18,700 bases of DNA from Chloroflexi bacterium RBG_16_51_16 (lineage in GTDB: Bacteria > Chloroflexota > Anaerolineae > Anaerolineales > Villigracilaceae): assembly GCA_001796785.1 (NCBI GenBank), contig MGNL01000108.1, forward strand, positions 1 to 18,700, given 5' to 3'. How positions within the stretch are numbered: the first letter of the stretch is position 1; the number at the start of each line of letters is the position of its first letter. This document shows, piece by piece, positions 12,957 to 18,700 of this stretch. The notes below the pieces were generated by a model. The model did not search any database. It worked only from the letters and a program-made list of their open reading frames with translations, and was not told the DNA's origin. Both the position numbers and the translations under genes were made by a program.

Positions 12957-13768
12957 AGAAGCCTACTGAAGATTATCTTTTTGCGCTCGCAAAAAGAATG
13001 GTCTATCCCCACACACCGGACTTGGTTGATCCAGTATTATCGAGAATCCAAAAGCCGCCATCCCAAGCGAGGATTACGCGACGTCTGCTCCAGGTGGGGA
13101 TCATAGTCCTATTACTGGTTATCACGCTTGGGCTCATTCCACCTGTCCGGGCAGCGATCCTGGATTTTATCCAGATAGGCGTCGTCCGCATTTTTCTGCC
13201 GACAAATGAAGAACCACAAGCCAACCCTGAAAATACTGCCACTGGATTACCAGAGGACATCCTTGAGCGGACAGCCACGGCTGCCAGTCATCTTCCACTA
13301 TTCACCGATGTGGAAAACCTAACCGGCGAAATGAGTCTTGAGCAAGCTCAGAACAGCGTTGAATTCCCCATCCTTCTGCCATCATTACCTGATGGTCTCG
13401 GCAAGCCCGATCGGGTATTTGTCCAGGATACAAACGGCAAAATGGTCTTTCTCATCTGGTTCGAAAAACCAAATCCGGAAATTGTCCGCATGAGCCTTCA
13501 GATAATTCCTGAAGGTAGTTGGGTATTGGAGAAGTTTAGACCGAGCATTTACCAGGAAACCCTTGTCGATGGAAAGCAGGCTGTCTGGACGGTAGGTCCA
13601 TATCCATTGATAATGCGTAATGGAAATGTGGAACTCGTGCGCATGATCAATGGCAACGTTTTGATCTGGTCAAATGCTGATGTAACCTTCAGGCTGGAAT
13701 CCAGCCTGCCCATTAACGAGTCAATCATGGTGGCAGAATCATTAAAGCCCATTGTAAATTCTCCTTGA
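12953..13768 (+). CDS. Single-span membrane protein, likely anti-sigma factor
   Basis: This 271-residue protein is translationally coupled to the ECF sigma gene (ATGA overlap). An N-terminal cytoplasmic segment of about 44 residues is followed by one membrane span (about 45-64, LLQVGIIVLLLVITLGLI), then PPVRAAILDFIQIGVVRIF and an extracytoplasmic part of about 190 residues resembling DUF4367-type domains (LPDGLGKPDRVF, WFEKPNP, VDGKQAVWTVG). Position and topology suggest an anti-sigma factor that holds the sigma at the membrane and releases it on an outside signal. The cytoplasmic part lacks the HxxxCxxC of zinc anti-sigma domains, so the sigma contact would be unconventional; this makes the role an inference. 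In related Chloroflexota the same PPVRAAILD-type segment recurs in sigma-linked proteins (from memory, unchecked). Confidence 0.65.
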   Translation: MKKPTEDYLFALAKRMVYPHTPDLVDPVLSRIQKPPSQARITRRLLQVGIIVLLLVITLGLIPPVRAAILDFIQIGVVRIFLPTNEEPQANPENTATGLPEDILERTATAASHLPLFTDVENLTGEMSLEQAQNSVEFPILLPSLPDGLGKPDRVFVQDTNGKMVFLIWFEKPNPEIVRMSLQIIPEGSWVLEKFRPSIYQETLVDGKQAVWTVGPYPLIMRNGNVELVRMINGNVLIWSNADVTFRLESSLPINESIMVAESLKPIVNSP

Positions 13769-13770
13769 TG

Positions 13771-13791
13771 GCTCAGTAATTATTACCGAGC
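13771..13791 (+). terminator. Imperfect hairpin after the anti-sigma gene
   Basis: GCTC-A-GTAA pairs with TTAC-C-GAGC across a TTATT-like loop, with one A-C mismatch, starting 3 bases after the stop of the preceding gene. Only two T residues follow, so this is at best a weak terminator or an RNA-end stabiliser. Confidence 0.3.
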
Positions 13792-13899
13792 TTGAAGTCC
13801 TGGACAGTGAAGGTCCCACCTACATAAATAAGTTGGAGAGACGACCAATTGATTATCTTCTGGTGAATATAAAGCCCAGGAATGTTAGGAAAACCGGTA

Positions 13900-13908
13900 T
13901 GGTAGAAT
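13900..13908 (+). promoter_or_regulatory. Extended -10 promoter candidate ahead of the membrane protein gene
   Basis: TGG plus TAGAAT matches an extended -10 element (TGnTATAAT with one mismatch). It ends 9 bases before the ATG at 13918, so the predicted transcript would have almost no leader. No -35 was recognised. Confidence 0.4.
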
Positions 13909-13917
13909 CGACTGGTT

Positions 13918-14913
13918 ATGGTCACGCCGAAAACAGAATCGCTCCCACCACCACCCGGAATCATTCATTCCATCCGGGCGGGCTTTGATGTGATCAGTAC
14001 GAATCTGGCTGCCATCCTGCTGCCCTTGATGCTGGACGTGTTCTTATGGCTTGGTCCGCGCTTGAGCCTCGAGCGCCTGTTCCTAAGCCTCCAATCCGAG
14101 ATGATGGCTATTTGGAAAGCCGGAGGAATTTCTGCTGCGGACCTCGAACAACTCATGGAGGGGTACAAAAATATGGTACCCCAGTTCAATCTCTTCTGGC
14201 TTTTACGAACGATCCCGGTTGGAATATCAAGTCTGATGTTCGCCCGCAACCTTCCCCAAACACCCCTGGGGCTTCCAACGATTTGGCAGGTGACCGGCGG
14301 CGACCTGATCCTCTGGATGGGTTTGCTGATCTTTTTAGGCTGGGTAGGCGGTGGCTTATATTTTCGCTGGGTTGCCAGATTTTCAATTCCTGATTTACAG
14401 GAACAACTTCCAGGAACCCTTAAGGCCGTTGCTCAAACGGTATTGTTATCAATCGTCTGGACAGGATTGACACTGGCTATTGGACTGCCGGTTTTCTTAT
14501 TTGTTGCCTTGCTTTTTCAGGTCAATTCGATCCTGGCTCAGATCGTCATCCTTGGAGCGAGTTTCCTTTCGATGTGGCTGATCGTACCCATGTTTTTCTG
14601 GCCGCATGGAATCTTTATCAAGAATCAGAATTTTTTAGTGGCCATCATAAGCAGTGCACAGATGGCGCGCTTTACCCTGCCGACCAGCAGCATGTTTGTG
14701 CTGACGATCTTCCTCCTGGGTTTCGGTTTGAACTTTGTCTGGAGCATCCCTTCACCCGAATCCTGGATGACCGTTGTGGGCATCCTTGGCCATGCGTTCA
14801 TCACCACCGCATTACTGGCAGCCAGTTTTATTTATTATCGGGATATGACCGCCTGGCTGCAAACCGTGATGGAACGATTAAAAGCCAGTCGGACTGTAAC
14901 CAGGCAGGTTTGA
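13918..14913 (+). CDS. Polytopic membrane protein of unknown function
   Basis: This 331-residue integral membrane protein has about six or seven hydrophobic spans (near residues 26-46, 92-108, 129-148, 172-200, 206-226, 257-275 and 288-307). The N-terminus MVTPKTESLPPPPG is Pro-rich and probably cytoplasmic. Helical polar stretches lie at about 55-90 (LSLQSEMMAIWKAGGISAAD) and after the last span. No catalytic, transporter or channel motif stands out, and I do not recognise the family. It starts 149 bases after the anti-sigma gene, behind an extended -10-like site, and ends 60 bases before gyrB, so it may be transcribed with gyrB. The start lacks a clear ribosome binding site, consistent with a near-leaderless transcript. 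Confidence 0.8.
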   Translation: MVTPKTESLPPPPGIIHSIRAGFDVISTNLAAILLPLMLDVFLWLGPRLSLERLFLSLQSEMMAIWKAGGISAADLEQLMEGYKNMVPQFNLFWLLRTIPVGISSLMFARNLPQTPLGLPTIWQVTGGDLILWMGLLIFLGWVGGGLYFRWVARFSIPDLQEQLPGTLKAVAQTVLLSIVWTGLTLAIGLPVFLFVALLFQVNSILAQIVILGASFLSMWLIVPMFFWPHGIFIKNQNFLVAIISSAQMARFTLPTSSMFVLTIFLLGFGLNFVWSIPSPESWMTVVGILGHAFITTALLAASFIYYRDMTAWLQTVMERLKASRTVTRQV

Positions 14914-14973
14914 TAATTATTTCTGGCTGCTCGTCCCAATCCTTGCAATCGAATCGAGCATCTGGAGGTTTTA

Positions 14974-16887
14974 GTGGCGACGGATAAAAACAACTACGAT
15001 GTCAGCAGCATCCAAGTCCTTGAGGGACTGGAAGCTGTGCGCAGACGCCCAGGCATGTATGTAGGCGGTACTGACATCAAGGCACTCCATCACCTCGTTT
15101 ATGAAGTGGTGGACAACGCCATCGACGAAGCTCTCGCTGGCGCATGCACGCGTATCGACATTGGGATCCATGCGGATTCCAGCGTGACCGTGACGGACAA
15201 CGGCCGCGGAATTCCGGTGGGTATTCATCCGCAAATGAAAAAATCCGCCGTCGAAGTGGTGATGACTACTCTGCACTCCGGTGGCAAGTTTGGTGGCGGC
15301 GGCTACAAAGTATCCGGCGGTCTGCATGGTGTGGGAGTAAGCGCAGTCAACGCGTTATCAGAATGGTGCGAGGTCGAGGTCAGGCGTGATTCAGAGATCT
15401 ATTATCAACGCTACGAACGGGGTAAGCCCAAAGCGGATGTCAAAGCCACGGGCAAGACCAAGGCTAACGACACTGGCACCAAGGTAACGTTCAAGTTCGA
15501 TCCCAAGATTTTCAAAGAGGACATCGATTACCGGTTCGACACTCTCGTCCAACGCTTCCGCGAGATGGCATTTGTTACACGCGGCGTGACCATCCAATTC
15601 ATGGACGAGCGCACCGACCGCCAGATGACTTTCTATTTTGAAGGCGGCATTACCTCTTTCGTGAGATATCTCAATCGCAACCGGGAAACGCTTCACCCTG
15701 TGGTCCATGTCGAGAAGGACCAGGACGGCGTTGGCATCGAGACCGCCATCCAATTCACGGACGCTTATACTGAATCGGTCTACTCTTTCGCAAATACGAT
15801 CAACACGATCGATGGAGGCACCCATCTAACCGGACTGCGATCTTCGATCACAAGAGTGATCAACGATTATGCCCGAAAGAGCGGTCTGTTAAAGGATGCG
15901 GACCCCAATTTCACCGGTGACGACACCCGGGAGGGATTAACTGCAATCGTTTCCATCAAACACCCCGATCCGCAGTTTGAATCGCAGACCAAGGTCAAGT
16001 TGATGAATCCCGAAGTACAAACCTATGTCACCCAGGTGACCGGTGAGGCTTTCGGCAGCTTCCTTGAGGAAAACCCGCAGGCAGGGAAAGCTATTGTGGC
16101 CAAATGCCTGACCTCAGCCCGCGCCAGGGACGCGGCGCGCAAGGCACGCGACCTGGTGATCCGCAAGTCGGCCCTGGAATCGCTAACCCTCCCCGGCAAG
16201 CTGGCAGACTGTTCCGAACGGGATCCCGAAAAAACTGAACTATACATCGTTGAGGGCGACTCGGCCGGCGGATCAGCCAAGCAGGGTCGCGACCGCCACT
16301 TTCAGGCTATCTTGCCGCTCAGGGGCAAGATCTTGAACACAGAGCGTGCCCGCTTGGATAAGATCCTGGGTAATAACGAGGTCAGGGCGCTCATCTCGGC
16401 GCTCGGAACGGGCGTCGGAGATAATTTCGACCTGGAGGGACTGCGCTACGGCCGCATCATCATCATGACGGATGCAGATGTTGACGGCAGCCACATCCGA
16501 ACTCTGCTGTTGACCTTTTTCTTCCGTTACATGGCTACCTTAATCGAACAGGGACATTTGTATATCGCCCAACCGCCTCTATACAGGATTTCCCATAAGA
16601 ACCAGATCAAGTATTCTTATAGTGAGAAGGAAAAAGACAAGATCTTGAAGGATCTTGGCGCTGACGTTAAAGCCAGTATCTCCCGATATAAGGGTCTCGG
16701 TGAGATGAATCCCGACCAGCTTTGGGAAACTACCATGAATCCCGAAAACCGCACCTTGCTTTTAGTTACGATCGAAGATGCGACGGAAGCAGACCGAACC
16801 TTCGATATGCTGATGGGCGATGCGGTCGATCCACGGCGCAAGTTCATCCAGACCCACGCCAAGAGCGTTAGGAATTTGGATGTCTGA
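14974..16887 (+). CDS. gyrB: DNA gyrase subunit B
   Basis: GyrB (637 residues, normal length) is the ATPase subunit of the type II topoisomerase that introduces negative supercoils with GyrA. The GHKL ATPase domain shows YEVVDNAIDEA (N48 binds Mg-ATP), TDNGRGIPV (75-82) and GGLHGVGVSAVNALS (115-129). The transducer domain carries the ATP-sensing QTK loop (Q338-K340). The Toprim domain has EGDSAGGSAKQGRD (E427) and MTDADVDGSHIRT (D500, D502, D504), which bind catalytic Mg. The tail ends YKGLGEMNPDQLWETTMNP...PRRKFI. Wording such as GKILNTERAR and DADVDGSHIRTLLLTF fits GyrB better than ParE, but no gyrA is in view to confirm. The start is GTG (14974) with GGAGG five bases upstream. A strong terminator follows the stop. 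Confidence 0.95.
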   Translation: MATDKNNYDVSSIQVLEGLEAVRRRPGMYVGGTDIKALHHLVYEVVDNAIDEALAGACTRIDIGIHADSSVTVTDNGRGIPVGIHPQMKKSAVEVVMTTLHSGGKFGGGGYKVSGGLHGVGVSAVNALSEWCEVEVRRDSEIYYQRYERGKPKADVKATGKTKANDTGTKVTFKFDPKIFKEDIDYRFDTLVQRFREMAFVTRGVTIQFMDERTDRQMTFYFEGGITSFVRYLNRNRETLHPVVHVEKDQDGVGIETAIQFTDAYTESVYSFANTINTIDGGTHLTGLRSSITRVINDYARKSGLLKDADPNFTGDDTREGLTAIVSIKHPDPQFESQTKVKLMNPEVQTYVTQVTGEAFGSFLEENPQAGKAIVAKCLTSARARDAARKARDLVIRKSALESLTLPGKLADCSERDPEKTELYIVEGDSAGGSAKQGRDRHFQAILPLRGKILNTERARLDKILGNNEVRALISALGTGVGDNFDLEGLRYGRIIIMTDADVDGSHIRTLLLTFFFRYMATLIEQGHLYIAQPPLYRISHKNQIKYSYSEKEKDKILKDLGADVKASISRYKGLGEMNPDQLWETTMNPENRTLLLVTIEDATEADRTFDMLMGDAVDPRRKFIQTHAKSVRNLDV

Positions 16888-16905
16888 GACACCTCCTTAA
16901 AGTCA

Positions 16906-16938
16906 AAAAGCGGCGCTGAGCGCCGCTTTTGTTTTTTT
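16906..16938. terminator. Bidirectional intrinsic terminator between gyrB and the SDR gene
   Basis: GCGGCGC (16910-16916) and GCGCCGC (16920-16926) form a perfect 7-bp GC stem around a TGA loop, extended by AAAA/TTTT. A T-run (16927-16938, interrupted once by G) serves gyrB on the plus strand, and the A-run at 16905-16909 serves the convergent gene on the minus strand. The last T residues overlap the stop codon of that minus-strand gene. Confidence 0.92.
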
Positions 16939-17950
16939 AATTCCGATATCTTTTACGGATCTCAGGCAGGAAGTAATCGTCGAAAAAGCGATCCGCATTG
17001 TAATCCGGTTTCCAGCCCCATTCGGTACGGGCAAGCGTGTCGTCAACATCCTCAGGCCACGAGTCCACGATCCCCTGGCGCCGCGGATTGGGTTCGAATG
17101 TGATCTGCGCTTTAGGGAAGGCCTTTACAGCCCTATCCCGAAACTCACCTGCGGTGAGTGCAAAGGCGGCAATGTTATAGACAGTGTGGTTTAGCTTCTC
17201 CCGAGGGGTTTCCGAGAGCATGAGAATGGATTTGATTGCATCCGGCATGGCCATGAAAGAGATCCGGGTATCTTCGCGAACAAAACACGAGTAGGGTTTG
17301 CCCTGGGCGGCTTGATGCAGCATTTCCGGCCCGTAATCGCTCGTGCCGCCGCTGGGAAGTGTGAAGGCGCTAATCAAGCCGGGGAAGCGGATGGCGCGGA
17401 AGTCGCACATGACCGGAGGATGTTCATCCAGATGCCGCTGACCGCAATACCGGCTGTAATAAACCCCGAGCTTTTCACAATATAATTTATTGCAGCCGTA
17501 CATCGTGTGAGGTGTATTCCACTCGCCTTCCATTACCCGTCCGGCTTTTTTCTTCTCGGCCCGATCCGGCATTCCATATGCTGCAATTGAACTGGGGAAC
17601 AAAAAACGGACCGGCTTGCCATATTTTTCAGACCGATAGGCAGCCAGCATGAGCAGCTGCATTGTGCCCTCAACATTGATCCGGTGGGCCTCCTCCGTGG
17701 CCACCTCTGCCTTAGACGAAAGCGATGCAGCCAAATGGAAGATCATTTCGAAATCGTAATCGTAAAAGTTCTTGACCTTGTATACCAAATCCCCTTGAAC
17801 GTGCTCGGCTGCCAATGACTTGATTGAGTCGGGCAGCGGCATAAGGTCGGAAGTAACAATCCGGAATCCGCCGCGTTTTGCAAGTCCTTGTACGAGCGCC
17901 TGACCTATCTCGCCGCACGCACCTGTCACCAGCACCTGCTTATCGCCCAT
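16937..17950 (-). CDS. SDR-family NAD(P)-dependent dehydrogenase, L-threonine 3-dehydrogenase-like
   Basis: This 337-residue enzyme is an extended short-chain dehydrogenase/reductase. The Rossmann nucleotide motif is TGACGEIG (9-16), preceded by VLV. D35 at the end of the second strand (VTSD) suggests NAD rather than NADP. The active site has S120/S121 and YxxxK at Y151-K155 (YGCNK). RFPGLISAFTLPSGGTSDYG (188-207) and the C-terminal IVDSWPEDVDDTLARTEWGWKP resemble SDR-type L-threonine 3-dehydrogenases, which oxidise threonine to 2-amino-3-ketobutyrate. No kbl partner gene is nearby, so a nucleotide-sugar epimerase or related dehydrogenase stays possible. The start at 17950 is chosen because AGGAG (17962-17958) lies seven bases upstream and the protein then begins right at the dinucleotide-binding strand; an in-frame ATG at 18040 would add a non-homologous-looking 30 residues. 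Confidence 0.82.
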   Translation of the reverse strand: MGDKQVLVTGACGEIGQALVQGLAKRGGFRIVTSDLMPLPDSIKSLAAEHVQGDLVYKVKNFYDYDFEMIFHLAASLSSKAEVATEEAHRINVEGTMQLLMLAAYRSEKYGKPVRFLFPSSIAAYGMPDRAEKKKAGRVMEGEWNTPHTMYGCNKLYCEKLGVYYSRYCGQRHLDEHPPVMCDFRAIRFPGLISAFTLPSGGTSDYGPEMLHQAAQGKPYSCFVREDTRISFMAMPDAIKSILMLSETPREKLNHTVYNIAAFALTAGEFRDRAVKAFPKAQITFEPNPRRQGIVDSWPEDVDDTLARTEWGWKPDYNADRFFDDYFLPEIRKRYRN

Positions 17951-18074
17951 GGATGCGCTCCTGTATGCTAGAATGAAGTCGGCTTTATTGTACGATGAAT
18001 CGACAAGCCCTTTGTCATCGTTCGACCTGAATCTTCTCACTTTTTTTCTGCTGATCTCGTGAATTGAAAAAAAG

Positions 18075-18700
18075 ATGAATCACAGCGCTTCAGATCTACA
18101 GGGATTGCGGCGTCCTAAAAGTGTGCCTAAACTTTTTAAGACCTGTACCGGCCTGACTCTGGTCCTGGCATACCTCGCAGCAGGGTGCGCAGCCCTGGAG
18201 TTAAGCATACCTACACCCATACCACCCTCCGACACACCCTCTCCATCACCCACGATTGATTGGTTCCCAGCCTCACCCACCGCGATCGTCCAGGCTCTGG
18301 CCACAAAGTCCACCCCACCCGAAATCCTGCCAAATTTTGGCAGGATCCTCCTTACGGATAACTTCGCAAATCCCAAAACCTGGAGCCTCGCCACTTCAGA
18401 TCAAGTAAGCGCAGCCATCAAGGACAACCAAATCATCCTCGGCGTTCAACCTGGCGCTTACATGGTGAGCCTTCGCGACGACCGGGTGTTCTCTGATTTT
18501 TACGCAGAGATCAAGGCTAAGCCCCTTCTCTGCCGGGACGGTGACGATTACGGATTGTTGGTACGGGGCACAACGGTCGCTCATTATCGGTTCGTGCTAG
18601 CCTGCAATGGCTCGGTTCGGGTTGACCGCGCCAGTGTCGAGGAGCGCCACGTCCTCCAAGATTACGTCCAGAGTGGAGATGTTCCACCGGGCGCGCCTGG
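18075..18700 (+). CDS. Surface lipoprotein, 3' end outside the window
   Basis: The plus strand is open from the ATG at 18075 to the window edge (about 208 codons, no stop). After a polar N-terminus comes a signal peptide (TGLTLVLAYLAAGC) with lipobox LAAGC, so C38 is the likely lipid anchor. A Pro/Thr/Ser linker follows (IPTPIPPSDTPSPSPT), then a soluble domain starting LLTDNFANPKTWSLAT, with IILGVQPGAYMVSLR, FYAEIKAK and DDYGLLVRG. This pattern resembles the concanavalin-like/DUF1080-type domains found in many surface lipoproteins of Chloroflexota, often carbohydrate-linked; the assignment is tentative. A GTG at 18123 (VPKLFKTC) would give a more standard signal peptide; neither start has a clear ribosome binding site. 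It diverges from the SDR gene across about 124 bases, where no promoter stands out. Confidence 0.72.
   Translation, partial: MNHSASDLQGLRRPKSVPKLFKTCTGLTLVLAYLAAGCAALELSIPTPIPPSDTPSPSPTIDWFPASPTAIVQALATKSTPPEILPNFGRILLTDNFANPKTWSLATSDQVSAAIKDNQIILGVQPGAYMVSLRDDRVFSDFYAEIKAKPLLCRDGDDYGLLVRGTTVAHYRFVLACNGSVRVDRASVEERHVLQDYVQSGDVPPGAP

Overview
The window looks like a chromosomal housekeeping stretch from a bacterium of the phylum Chloroflexota, most likely class Anaerolineae. This is inferred from style, not from a database match. The signs are lipoproteins with Thr/Pro-rich and poly-Gly linkers carrying an NBR1-type Ig-like domain, a PD40 (TolB-like) propeller lipoprotein, an enlarged PheT, a PheS with a four-cysteine insert, a T-box leader, and a KamA-type aminomutase. 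No mobile element, CRISPR array, rRNA or tRNA was seen.

Left part (1-4995). The minus strand carries the first 36 codons of glyQ (glycyl-tRNA synthetase alpha), cut by the window edge. Next is a PD40 lipoprotein, then two tandem paralogous polytopic GT-C/GT39-like glycosyltransferases separated by 8 bases.

Centre (5000-9140). On the plus strand a promoter and a T-box leader with an intrinsic terminator precede pheS and pheT, which overlap by one base. This is the classic tRNA-sensing control of a phenylalanyl-tRNA synthetase operon.

9170-12393. Two minus-strand lipoproteins share one architecture: lipobox, Ala/Thr/Gln-rich segment, Thr/Pro linker, poly-Gly, Ig-like domain with a conserved Cys pair. 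Upstream of them lies kamA (lysine 2,3-aminomutase). It has a good sigma-70-type promoter and a leader of about 140 nt holding three small hairpins and a possible 36-codon Pro/aromatic-rich peptide that would start at the predicted transcription start. The 388-base gap between kamA and the sigma gene holds these control elements and little else.

12393-16938. On the plus strand an ECF sigma factor overlaps a one-membrane-span protein that is a likely anti-sigma partner. A GGAAC-type promoter candidate lies upstream, which suggests autoregulation. An unrecognised polytopic membrane protein follows, then gyrB, which ends at a strong bidirectional terminator.

16937-18700. A minus-strand SDR-family enzyme resembling short-chain L-threonine 3-dehydrogenase converges on gyrB. 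A divergent lipoprotein with a probable concanavalin-like domain runs off the right edge.

I found no clear new defence or mobile system. The best leads are the kamA leader, the paired Ig-like lipoproteins, the tandem glycosyltransferases, the sigma/anti-sigma pair, and a recurring placement of -10 boxes almost on top of start codons.
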